Source: PCC-9228 sp964477525 (GTDB lineage: Bacteria; Cyanobacteriota; Cyanobacteriia; Cyanobacteriales; PCC-9228). Taken from it: a DNA stretch of 5,964 nt. The notes under the pieces were generated by a model, which worked only from the letters and a program-made list of their open reading frames with translations, searched no databases and was not told the origin of the DNA. The position numbers were made by a program, and so were the translations under genes. Location of the stretch: contig CAYZHY010000175.1 in the NCBI GenBank assembly GCA_964477525.1, forward strand, positions 1 through 5,964. The letters run 5' to 3'. Each line of letters opens with the position of its first letter. The stretch's first letter is position 1. Shown here piece after piece: positions 1-5,964 of the stretch.

Positions 1-1073
1 CGATTGCCCATTGCTTGAGCTTCTCTGGGTTGGGAAAAACATTCCATCAAGGCTTCGGCGATCGCGTTGGTGTTGACATCAACGACACGGGCAGCGTTGG
101 CGGCTGCTGCTTCTGAAAAATTGCAACTTGTGGTAAAGATACAAGGCAACCCCGAAGCCATCCCCTCTAGAATGGACATGCTAAACCCTTCGGAATAAGA
201 GGGGGCAACATAAATGCTAGCGGCAGCAAAGGCAGCATACTTCAACGAACCGCCGAGCATTCCTGTAAAGGTGACGGCTTCCAAACATCCTGCTTTGCGA
301 AAGTAAGTCCGGACAGTAGGTAAAAAACCAATGCTGTCAGGTCCGGCTACGACCAAATGGGCTTCCCAAAAGCGATCGCGCACTTGGGCAAAAGCAGGAG
401 CTAGCAAATCCAGTCCCTTTTTGGGATCGATACGTCCTAAAAACAAAATCAATGTTTTGTGACGGGTTTCGGGAAACTGCTGGTAAAAATCCTCGGGACT
501 GGGGAGGGTTTCAAAGTCTTGGCGGTGAATGCCATTGGGAATCACAATGGTTTGTTGGTAGCCAAGGGCGTTTAAATTTTTAGCTTCGGAGTGGGCAAGA
601 GTTTGAATTGCTTCTGCTTGAGTCAGTAAAGGTTTTTCAATGAGATGGTAGTAGAGGCGTTTTTTTGAGGTTTTGTAAGAAAGCGCCCAGGGTTCGAGCA
701 TACCATGAGGTGTAGCGATATATGGAATATTTTGCAGCCGGCATAACCAGTGCGTTAAGGAGATGGAAGGCGCAAAAATGGTGTTGGTATGAACGATATC
801 GTAGCGATGAAGGTTGCGAACCAACCAAAAGAGTAAGGCAGGGCTGATAATGAAGTCTTCCTGGTTCCAGCAGGGAAAATATCGCACTCGATATGTATCT
901 TGGGAAAGCCAAAGATTAACTGGAACGTCTAATTTACTCTTGCCGTTGGCATTGGTGGTCACCAGATCTACGTTGGTGCCTGTCTTGCCCATGGTTGTGG
1001 CTAACTCTTGGACGCTTTTCGATGTGCCGCCATAGGTTAAGGCTAAATATGGCGCGACTAGTAGAATATTCAC
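1..1073 (-). CDS. Glycosyltransferase, GT-B fold, family 4 type (3' end cut by window edge)
   Basis: Likely transfers a sugar from a nucleotide-sugar donor to a growing lipid-linked oligosaccharide at the inner face of the plasma membrane. The frame is open for 357 codons from a GTG start to the left edge with no stop. It begins with a hydrophobic strand (MNILLVAPYLAL), followed by the glycine loop GGTSKS at residues 15-20. A conserved TPHGMLEPWAL segment lies in the N-terminal domain. The C-terminal Rossmann domain carries GRIDPKKG at 213-220 (R214 and K219, expected diphosphate contacts) and the E-x7-E motif E295/E303 in EGFSMSILEGMASGLP. Family members are usually 370-400 residues, so only some 20-40 residues are missing. 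The GTG is chosen because it directly precedes the first strand, no other start lies upstream in frame before the previous gene, and a weak GGTGA sits 4 nt before it. It begins 10 bp after the preceding gene's stop, which suggests translational coupling. The family is secure; donor and acceptor are unknown. Confidence 0.93.
   Translation of the reverse strand, partial: MNILLVAPYLALTYGGTSKSVQELATTMGKTGTNVDLVTTNANGKSKLDVPVNLWLSQDTYRVRYFPCWNQEDFIISPALLFWLVRNLHRYDIVHTNTIFAPSISLTHWLCRLQNIPYIATPHGMLEPWALSYKTSKKRLYYHLIEKPLLTQAEAIQTLAHSEAKNLNALGYQQTIVIPNGIHRQDFETLPSPEDFYQQFPETRHKTLILFLGRIDPKKGLDLLAPAFAQVRDRFWEAHLVVAGPDSIGFLPTVRTYFRKAGCLEAVTFTGMLGGSLKYAAFAAASIYVAPSYSEGFSMSILEGMASGLPCIFTTSCNFSEAAAANAARVVDVNTNAIAEALMECFSQPREAQAMGN
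58..65. repeat. HIP1 octamer GCGATCGC
   Basis: Exact palindromic HIP1 site inside the left-edge glycosyltransferase gene. HIP1 is abundant in many cyanobacterial genomes and serves here as a taxonomic marker. Confidence 0.85.
372..379. repeat. HIP1 octamer GCGATCGC
   Basis: Exact HIP1 site in the left-edge glycosyltransferase gene, encoding part of the VRDRF segment of its C-terminal domain. Confidence 0.85.
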
Positions 1074-1083
1074 AATGTCACCA

Positions 1084-2208
1084 TCAAGACTTGCTGGATT
1101 TGGCGTATTCCACTGCTTGCATTAAGCCTCGTGCAAAGTTGTCGAGAGAGAAGTTTTGTATGTGTTCGAGTCCTGCCTTTCCCATTTCCATGGCATTGCA
1201 GTTGCTAGAACTAATTTTTAACATGAGTTGTGCTAGTTGTTGGCTATCTGTGGGGTCGAAACCAAACCCATTTTTCCCTTCTACAATCAAATCTGGAAAG
1301 CAGCCGCATCGATTGGAAACGAGGACAGGTAAACCAGCAGCCATGGCTTCGTTGACTACCAAGCCCCACTGCTCTTGGATGCTAGCATGAACGAAACATT
1401 TGGCATGGGCGAAATAAGGTAAGAGTTCTTCTTGCTGGAGAAAACCAGTTAAGCGAACGGAGGTTTGTAAGTTTAACTCTTGAATTTTTTGTTCTATTTG
1501 GGAACGAAGGGGACCATCGCCGCATAAAATTAAATCCCAGGCATTAAAATCTGCTTGGTAGCGATAGGTAGCATAGGAATAAAGTAAAAATAGAAGGTTT
1601 TTTTTAGGTAGGAAGCGATTGATGGCTAAAAAATAAGGTCGCTGGGTGGGTGGCGGTAACTGGCGGATTCGGTTGGGATGAAAATAGTTATTATCAACGA
1701 CATCGTACCGAAAAAAAATGGATTCGGCAGGCATTCCCAATTTCAAACAATACGCTTGGTGCGGTTTTCCAGCTACTAAAGCAGCTTGATAGTGTTGCAG
1801 CAACCAGGATTTGAATTTCTCCTTGAACCAACTGCGAGTGTCGTCATCTTCTTTGGAGTCCGAAAGGAGAATGGCAGGCTTTCGGTGCCACTGGCTCCAC
1901 AATAGGGCCGTAAGTAGGGACAATCGAGAATATCCTGCGATCGCGATCGCATCAATTTGCAATTGGGATAGTTGCTTCCAAATTAAGAAAAACAAGTTAT
2001 AAAAATTGACTTGTTCGAGGTTTTGTTCTCCTAAAATAGAAATGACGGAATTTTCAAGCTTGGTTTGCCAGTTGTAGTTAACGCCCGAACGGGTAACTTC
2101 CACTCCTATAGCTTCCCATCCCCACTGCTGGCAATATTTTTGAAAGCAATTCAACCGAGCAAGGTGATAGGGACCATAGTTAACAAATAAAATGGCGACT
2201 TTGGTCAC
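1084..2208 (-). CDS. Glycosyltransferase, GT-B fold, family 4 type
   Basis: A complete 374-residue glycosyltransferase, predicted to be cytoplasmic or peripheral on the membrane and to add one sugar of the polysaccharide repeat. The N-terminus holds the first strand and acceptor loop (KVAILFVNYGPYHLARL, residues 3-19). This variant has NYGPYH instead of the usual double glycine. The linker DVVDNNYFHP lies at 169-178. The C-terminal domain has NRFLPKKN at 197-204 (R198 and K203 as expected phosphate contacts; N204 replaces the usual glycine), then LILCGDGPL at 226-234. The E-x7-E motif is E279/E287 in EQWGLVVNEAMAAGLPVLVS. Length is normal for the family. The start is GTG, supported by GGAG 8 nt upstream and by the first beta strand following immediately. 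It lies 45 bp after the sulfotransferase gene and 10 bp before the next glycosyltransferase, so it is probably cotranscribed with both. Substrates cannot be inferred. Confidence 0.95.
   Translation of the reverse strand: MTKVAILFVNYGPYHLARLNCFQKYCQQWGWEAIGVEVTRSGVNYNWQTKLENSVISILGEQNLEQVNFYNLFFLIWKQLSQLQIDAIAIAGYSRLSLLTALLWSQWHRKPAILLSDSKEDDDTRSWFKEKFKSWLLQHYQAALVAGKPHQAYCLKLGMPAESIFFRYDVVDNNYFHPNRIRQLPPPTQRPYFLAINRFLPKKNLLFLLYSYATYRYQADFNAWDLILCGDGPLRSQIEQKIQELNLQTSVRLTGFLQQEELLPYFAHAKCFVHASIQEQWGLVVNEAMAAGLPVLVSNRCGCFPDLIVEGKNGFGFDPTDSQQLAQLMLKISSSNCNAMEMGKAGLEHIQNFSLDNFARGLMQAVEYAKSSKS
1937..1950. repeat. Two overlapping HIP1 octamers
   Basis: The 14-mer GCGATCGCGATCGC holds two HIP1 sites sharing two bases (1937-1944 and 1943-1950). 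In the second glycosyltransferase gene it is read as A-I-A-I-A (residues 87-91), within a hydrophobic strand of the N-terminal domain. Confidence 0.85.
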
Positions 2209-2216
2209 GAGCGAAA

Positions 2217-2220
2217 CTCC
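2217..2220 (-). promoter_or_regulatory. Ribosome binding site supporting a GTG start
   Basis: On the minus strand GGAG lies 8 nt before the GTG at 2208. It supports GTG as the true start of the 374-residue glycosyltransferase. It is the clearest Shine-Dalgarno match in the window; the sulfotransferase and polymerase genes show none. Confidence 0.6.
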
Positions 2221-2253
2221 AAATAGTTTTGGTTTTCATTGATGTTTTTTTTG

Positions 2254-3249
2254 TTATTGGTCGTTGTCGTCACAAATTGCTCGCTTTGCGAATCCGTATT
2301 GTTGCTGGTATTGGTTGAAAGCCTGACACATTTTTGTGGGTAGAGCAAGTGGCGTATTGTGGTTACGACGATATACCTGAATTGTAGAAATCGAGTTCTG
2401 GAACCAATGTGAAGGAGCTGTTATCTCTAAAAAATCGCATAGTTGTGAAAGGACAGACTCAGGAGATGTAGTAAGTTCTTCATAAGAAACTTCCCAAAAA
2501 CGATTGCCCAGCGATTGTTTCCATCGGTCAATTTCACCCAGCGTAACCAACCATTCATAGGCTCCTTTTGATACATTCGTTTGTAGGAAGTTAATTTCGT
2601 CGGTGTAGTATCCAGCATTTGCTCCGTCACGAGCAAGTGCTTTCCATTTTGAATGGTTAACCCCCCACCATTGGTTGAGTTGGGGTTTGCCAGTTATTTG
2701 ATAAGAGTTGGTGTTGGCCAAACGTTCTATAGAACGGCAAACATCGACTCCATCGCGGACAAGATGGATAAATTTGGCGTTAGGAACAATGGCGTTTAAA
2801 TAGCCAATTCGCAAAGCATTGAGGGGGGTTTTTTCTAAGATATATTGGTTGGGGGTTTGAGTTTGAAATAATTGATAGAATCGGGAAGATGTATATTCAT
2901 GGATATCCGACGCATCCATGAACATGGCGGCACTTCCTATATGATATAAATTGAGAGCATCTGTTTTACGATCGATAGCTGTCCAGAGATGGTATGGTTC
3001 AAAGAAATAACAAATCTGTGGATGTTGGGAAAGAATTTGACCTAAAAGGGTGGTCCCAGAACGACCGCATCCTATCAGAAAGGCTACCAAGTTCGTCTGG
3101 TTATTTTTTTGTCTTTGACGATGCAAAATTCTTTGCTTTGCAGACCAATAGAGCCACTGATATTTAATCGATCGTAGAGGAGGTTTTGCCACATTTTCGG
3201 TGGCATATTTTTGCCAAGATTTCCAAAGTTTGTGGAGGGGTTTACTCAT
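2254..3249 (-). CDS. PAPS-dependent sulfotransferase, probably acting on the polysaccharide
   Basis: A 331-residue sulfotransferase expected to move sulfate from 3'-phosphoadenosine-5'-phosphosulfate (PAPS) to a hydroxyl group, here most likely of a sugar. The 5'-phosphosulfate loop is GCGRSGTTLL at residues 60-69. It is followed by FFEPYHLW at 82-89 and EKTPLN at 139-144. The 3'-phosphate site is FIHLVRDGVDVCRS at 160-173, with R165 and S173 as the expected binding residues. The helix motif YEELTTSP is at 256-263. This pattern matches the sulfotransferase family related to Pfam Sulfotransfer_1/3. The first 52 residues before the core are rich in Lys, Arg, Trp and Tyr and contain no membrane span, so the enzyme is probably cytoplasmic and perhaps membrane-associated. 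The ATG at 3249 is the only reasonable start, since the next Met is residue 110, beyond the PAPS loop. No clear Shine-Dalgarno sequence precedes it. It sits between the polymerase and two glycosyltransferases, which points to EPS sulfation; the acceptor is inferred from context alone. Confidence 0.93.
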   Translation of the reverse strand: MSKPLHKLWKSWQKYATENVAKPPLRSIKYQWLYWSAKQRILHRQRQKNNQTNLVAFLIGCGRSGTTLLGQILSQHPQICYFFEPYHLWTAIDRKTDALNLYHIGSAAMFMDASDIHEYTSSRFYQLFQTQTPNQYILEKTPLNALRIGYLNAIVPNAKFIHLVRDGVDVCRSIERLANTNSYQITGKPQLNQWWGVNHSKWKALARDGANAGYYTDEINFLQTNVSKGAYEWLVTLGEIDRWKQSLGNRFWEVSYEELTTSPESVLSQLCDFLEITAPSHWFQNSISTIQVYRRNHNTPLALPTKMCQAFNQYQQQYGFAKRAICDDNDQ

Positions 3250-3261
3250 TTCTAAATAATT

Positions 3262-3276
3262 CTTTATTTTATAAAG
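3262..3276. repeat. Short AT-rich inverted repeat between polymerase and sulfotransferase genes
   Basis: CTTTAT and ATAAAG flank a three-base spacer, 13 bp upstream of the sulfotransferase start. The stem is AT-rich with no T-run of terminator type, so it is not called a terminator. It might weakly affect translation or mark a regulatory site, but could be chance in AT-rich DNA. Confidence 0.3.
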
Positions 3277-3291
3277 AGCATGCTTAACAAA

Positions 3292-3299
3292 GCGATCGC
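3292..3299. repeat. Intergenic HIP1 octamer GCGATCGC
   Basis: Exact HIP1 site in the 75-bp gap between the polymerase and sulfotransferase genes, and the only copy in this window outside coding sequence. It extends by one base pair each side to AGCGATCGCT. Confidence 0.85.
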
Positions 3300-3324
3300 T
3301 GCAAATATTTTCCTAAAGAAAAAA

Positions 3325-4716
3325 TTATGGATGAGGTTGATGGTCTGATGGAGGAAAGTAAGTTTGTTGGGTTAAAGTATTTTTGCTGGCAAGAGCGCGT
3401 TTTCCGTACAGCCAAATGACCCAAATTGCAAATCCCATAAACATAAATCGAAAAGCGAACGCTTCAAAGGTTTGCATGAAATAAATAGAAAGGGCTGCAG
3501 CAATTGTATAAACAGGAATCCACAACTTACCGCGAGTGACAGCTTTTTTCCATGCCATACCGTAAAACCAACCGAGCAAGTAAAGTGCGATTAGATAATA
3601 CCACCAAAATTCCACCCACAAATCGGCAATCATACCAGGTGCTGCTCCCTTAGGTGGACTCCATTCTAAAGTCCAAGTTTCTCCTACAGTTCCTGCGTTG
3701 GTTTGTGCTATATTGGGAATTCCAAACCATCTTGCGGCATCTGCATACTGAGTTGGCCACAACTGTCGAGGTATGGGACGAATAAATAAGCTTGTAATAT
3801 ATCGTCCTCCCCAATAATAATCGTTATTTTGTTGGGCATTTAATATAACTCCCGAACCATATATAAATTCATTACCTGGACTAACATTGGTAGTGTAAGT
3901 TTCGCCAACTGACCATTTAAGATCGAAATCCGAGCCTAGGTAAATTTCGCCTCTGTTGGCTAATAAAAATAACAGTAGCATACCTAGAGCTACGCTACCT
4001 GCGATTAAATTTTTTAAAGTGGGACGTCGCCTCCGAATAAGATACCACCCCATGAAAACCACAACCACAACCATTGCTGTGGGACCACGACGTGCCCCTA
4101 GCAACCCCTGAGTGAGTAGCGGAAAAGCAAACAAACCTATCCATACCCAATCTGGTCGAGTTAACTTTCGCTCGACATGAGTGGTCATAAACCAAAGCAG
4201 GGCTGGTAAAGTCCACTGGAGTGCTTCCCTAGCGTAACCGCTTCCGGACGCTCCGCCGCCGTAGGAATGTCCGTAAGCTGCCGTAAAACCACCCACATTT
4301 GCAATTCCGTAGAGATAGGCTGCAACGCCAAGCACGCCAAACAAGATGGCGGCTCGGTCAAATCGCTTGCATGCTTTTAGGGGCAACCTCCAAATTTGCT
4401 GGTAGCGATTTTGGCGATTTTGGCGATCGATTTTCCCATCTCCGGATAAAACACCGGCTAGTAAGCTAACAATTCCTAACAGATTGATAGCTTGAACCAA
4501 CGTTCTCTGTTCGGTTGATAGAAAGAAATTTAGATCGGCTAAATGGGAACTGTAAAGTTCCCAAGGAATGTAACAGTAAGGAAAGAATAAAATTAATCCC
4601 AAATAAATGAAAGGATGGAAAGAATCTCTACTCCTGCGGTAAGCAAATAAGACGCCACCGAGCGTAACCAGACCAATTGAGAAAGTTAGCAATAGAAATA
4701 GAGTGTCTTCTGTCAT
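3325..4716 (-). CDS. Wzy-type oligosaccharide repeat-unit (O-antigen/EPS) polymerase
   Basis: A 463-residue integral membrane protein that probably polymerises lipid-linked repeat units on the periplasmic side. By eye there are eleven hydrophobic spans, near residues 5-25, 35-52, 74-92, 121-140, 166-182, 190-206, 212-228, 236-254, 369-388, 398-416 and 424-437. Basic loops (RRSR at 27-30, 98-121, ERKLTR, RRRRPTLK, WKKAVTRGK) all fall on one side, giving a cytoplasmic C-terminus and a periplasmic N-terminus. A hydrophilic loop of about 115 residues (255-368) then lies in the periplasm, as expected for Wzy proteins. It contains RPIPRQLWPTQ at 313-323, and GARRGPTA at 207-214 precedes span 7; both resemble segments common in the repeat-unit polymerase family. 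A glycine-rich stretch (SYGGGASGSG, 151-160) lies in another periplasmic loop. The ATG starts just before span 1 without a clear Shine-Dalgarno sequence; an in-frame TAG lies upstream with no other start between. The main alternative is an O-antigen ligase. Wzy sequences diverge widely, so the call rests on topology, these segments and the gene neighbourhood. Confidence 0.82.
   Translation of the reverse strand: MTEDTLFLLLTFSIGLVTLGGVLFAYRRSRDSFHPFIYLGLILFFPYCYIPWELYSSHLADLNFFLSTEQRTLVQAINLLGIVSLLAGVLSGDGKIDRQNRQNRYQQIWRLPLKACKRFDRAAILFGVLGVAAYLYGIANVGGFTAAYGHSYGGGASGSGYAREALQWTLPALLWFMTTHVERKLTRPDWVWIGLFAFPLLTQGLLGARRGPTAMVVVVVFMGWYLIRRRRPTLKNLIAGSVALGMLLLFLLANRGEIYLGSDFDLKWSVGETYTTNVSPGNEFIYGSGVILNAQQNNDYYWGGRYITSLFIRPIPRQLWPTQYADAARWFGIPNIAQTNAGTVGETWTLEWSPPKGAAPGMIADLWVEFWWYYLIALYLLGWFYGMAWKKAVTRGKLWIPVYTIAAALSIYFMQTFEAFAFRFMFMGFAIWVIWLYGKRALASKNTLTQQTYFPPSDHQPHP
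4405..4427. repeat. 9-bp tandem repeat within the polymerase gene
   Basis: GCGATTTTG occurs twice in tandem (4405-4413 and 4414-4422), followed by a partial third copy GCGAT. Nine bases keep the frame, and the minus-strand product reads RQNRQNR (residues 98-104) in a basic loop predicted to be cytoplasmic, between spans 3 and 4. Copy-number change by slippage would be tolerated in frame. Confidence 0.6.
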
Positions 4717-4792
4717 TGGCGTTTTAGAAAGTTTGTTTGAAAAGCAGTTAACGGTCTACATAAGACTCAAATTTGGAAAGAAAAAATTTTGA

Positions 4793-5964
4793 TTATGGAA
4801 TAGACAACATTTGAAAAGCTTCGAGAAGGCGATCGCCATATTTATCCCAAGTAAATTCTTTAGCTCTTTTTTTAGCATTGCGCGACATTCGATCTCGGAG
4901 ACGATCGTCTGTTAGCAATTGTTCCATGCGATCGGCTAAACTTTCAGCATCTCTGATAGGAACGATAAATCCATCGATACCATCGCGCACTACAGAACCA
5001 CAGTTCGTAGTGGTAATAACAGGTACGCCACAAGCCATTGCTTCCAGATGAACCAAGGCAAAACTATCAGATAAAGTTGGTAACACGAAAATATCAGCTT
5101 GTAAAAATTCTTTTCTGACTTCCGAGCGAGGTACTTGACCGATATATTGGGGACCGCGAAACTCAGGATGTTCTATCATGGTATTTTTATAAGGACCTAC
5201 GACCCGTGCGTCGCAAGGAATACTTCGTTCTTGTAGGAATCGAACCGCTTGTGCTAAATAATGATTTCCTTTTAGCAAACCAACCGAGCCAACAAACAAG
5301 ACTCGACCTTTGTGCCGGTTTGGTACTTCATCAAACCAATCGCTATCAATTCCATAAGGAACAATTGTAACGTGTTCCGGTGGGGCTCCCAAGCGAGTAA
5401 CACTTTCGTACACAAATTGGGAAGGAACAAGAATTAAATCGGATAAAGACCATTTTTGTTTATCTCTCTCGATTCCTGCTTGTACTTGCTCTAAGTTATT
5501 TTGGGCTTCTAGATTGGGAAAACGATTTCTTTCTTCATGTAAAATTTGTCCCACATCTGGATTAATAATCACTTCATGGATAACTTTCAAACCTTTTTCT
5601 TTAGCTTTCGTCGCTAGTTCAATATCCGAATTTATAAAATTTGTATATAAAGCATTGGCTTGTAAAAAATGATCTTGTAAAACTTGTTTTTGAATTTGTT
5701 TTTGCGTTTTGTAGGGTTGTTTTTGAATAAAATTAATAAGACTAGTTACGCTACAAGTTTTTAATTTGCTACTAGGGATTTCTGGTGGTAATTTTCTTCC
5801 GAGTAGTCGTTGCAATGGCTTTGGTAGAAAGGAAACGGGGAAAATATAGTTAAAATATTTAAAAATACCAATATTGCCACAAATATCAGTGTAAAACTGT
5901 TCCAAAATACCAACTCGTGCTAACAAAGCAGGAACAGCATAGTGCATCCTTGCTCCCATTTGTA
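4793..5964 (-). CDS. Glycosyltransferase, GT-B fold, family 4 type (5' end probably beyond window)
   Basis: A glycosyltransferase expected to add a sugar to the lipid-linked repeat unit in the cytoplasm. The first ATG in the window is at 5959, giving 388 residues, but the frame is open to the edge. The protein would begin directly at the acceptor loop (MGARMHYAVP) without the usual first beta strand, so the true start is probably further right. Residue numbers here count from that ATG. VPYGIDSDWF at 200-209 is the interdomain linker. The C-terminal domain has FVGSVGLLKG at 222-231 and PTLSDSFALVHLEAMACGVPVI at 294-315. The usual GT4 arginine is replaced by S225, with K230 retained, and the first glutamate of E-x7-E is D298, with E306 retained. 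The N-terminal half is rich in Lys and Gln (for example 79-95) and low in GC. The stop is 76 bp before the polymerase gene. The fold is secure; the sugar is unknown. Confidence 0.9.
   Translation of the reverse strand, partial: QMGARMHYAVPALLARVGILEQFYTDICGNIGIFKYFNYIFPVSFLPKPLQRLLGRKLPPEIPSSKLKTCSVTSLINFIQKQPYKTQKQIQKQVLQDHFLQANALYTNFINSDIELATKAKEKGLKVIHEVIINPDVGQILHEERNRFPNLEAQNNLEQVQAGIERDKQKWSLSDLILVPSQFVYESVTRLGAPPEHVTIVPYGIDSDWFDEVPNRHKGRVLFVGSVGLLKGNHYLAQAVRFLQERSIPCDARVVGPYKNTMIEHPEFRGPQYIGQVPRSEVRKEFLQADIFVLPTLSDSFALVHLEAMACGVPVITTTNCGSVVRDGIDGFIVPIRDAESLADRMEQLLTDDRLRDRMSRNAKKRAKEFTWDKYGDRLLEAFQMLSIP
4829..4836. repeat. HIP1 octamer in GGCGATCGCC context
   Basis: Exact HIP1 site flanked by G and C to give the extended ten-base palindrome at 4828-4837. 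It lies near the 3' end of the right-edge glycosyltransferase gene, encoding part of YGDRLLEAF. Confidence 0.85.

Noticed and set aside
637..912. 91-codon open frame on the minus strand
   Set aside because: It is an alternative frame inside the left-edge glycosyltransferase gene with no recognisable features.
814..1035. 73-codon open frame on the plus strand
   Set aside because: It lies fully antisense to the left-edge glycosyltransferase, whose frame is intact and carries family motifs.
995..1390. 131-codon open frame on the plus strand
   Set aside because: It is antisense to two well-supported glycosyltransferase genes, spans their junction, and its translation shows no domain or plausible composition.
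1811..2002. 63-codon open frame on the plus strand
   Set aside because: It is antisense to the second glycosyltransferase, with no ribosome binding site or recognisable product.
2427..2636. 69-codon open frame on the minus strand
   Set aside because: It is an alternative frame inside the sulfotransferase gene, whose own frame carries all the family motifs.
3266..3273. TATAAAAT on the minus strand as a -10 promoter element
   Set aside because: No -35 box lies at a suitable distance, and the implied transcript start would leave only a few bases before the ATG. AT-rich gaps produce such matches by chance.
3995..4216. 73-codon open frame on the minus strand
   Set aside because: It is an alternative frame inside the membrane polymerase gene, with no start support or family resemblance.
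4717..4792. Possible terminator after the right-hand glycosyltransferase
   Set aside because: The imperfect TCAAAATTT/AAATTTGA pairing contains no GC pairs and has no proper T-run after it. It would not form a stable intrinsic terminator.

Overview
The window reads as part of an extracellular polysaccharide (EPS, capsule or O-antigen-like) gene cluster from a cyanobacterium. The taxonomic call rests mainly on six copies of the octamer GCGATCGC (the HIP1 palindrome, strongly over-represented in many cyanobacterial genomes). About 0.1 copy would be expected by chance in 6 kb. The protein families and the weak or absent Shine-Dalgarno sequences before some genes fit that reading. No genus can be named from the sequence alone.

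All five genes lie on the minus strand, so transcription runs from right to left. In that order they are: a GT-B glycosyltransferase whose true N-terminus probably lies beyond the right edge (4793-5964); a multi-spanning Wzy-type oligosaccharide repeat-unit polymerase (3325-4716); a PAPS-dependent sulfotransferase (2254-3249); a second family-4-type glycosyltransferase (1084-2208); and a third one that runs off the left edge before its stop codon (1-1073). Gaps are 76, 75, 45 and 10 bp. The last two glycosyltransferases are clearly coupled. The two 75-76 bp gaps are AT-rich and could hold weak promoters, but none can be called with confidence. No stretch over 300 bp lacks a gene, and no tRNA, rRNA, CRISPR array, insertion sequence or convincing intrinsic terminator was seen.

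As a pathway, the glycosyltransferases would add sugars to a lipid-linked repeat unit on the cytoplasmic face. The polymerase would join flipped units on the periplasmic face, and the sulfotransferase would decorate the sugar with sulfate. A sulfated EPS is therefore the most economical product hypothesis. The priming transferase, Wzx flippase and Wza/Wzc-type export genes are not in this window and would be expected nearby or elsewhere. Sugar donors and acceptors cannot be read from the sequence.

The cluster is a recognisable type and I do not claim a new system. The points most worth a second look are the sulfotransferase next to the polymerase, the non-consensus catalytic residues in the right-hand glycosyltransferase, and a fall in GC content from the left edge to the right edge.
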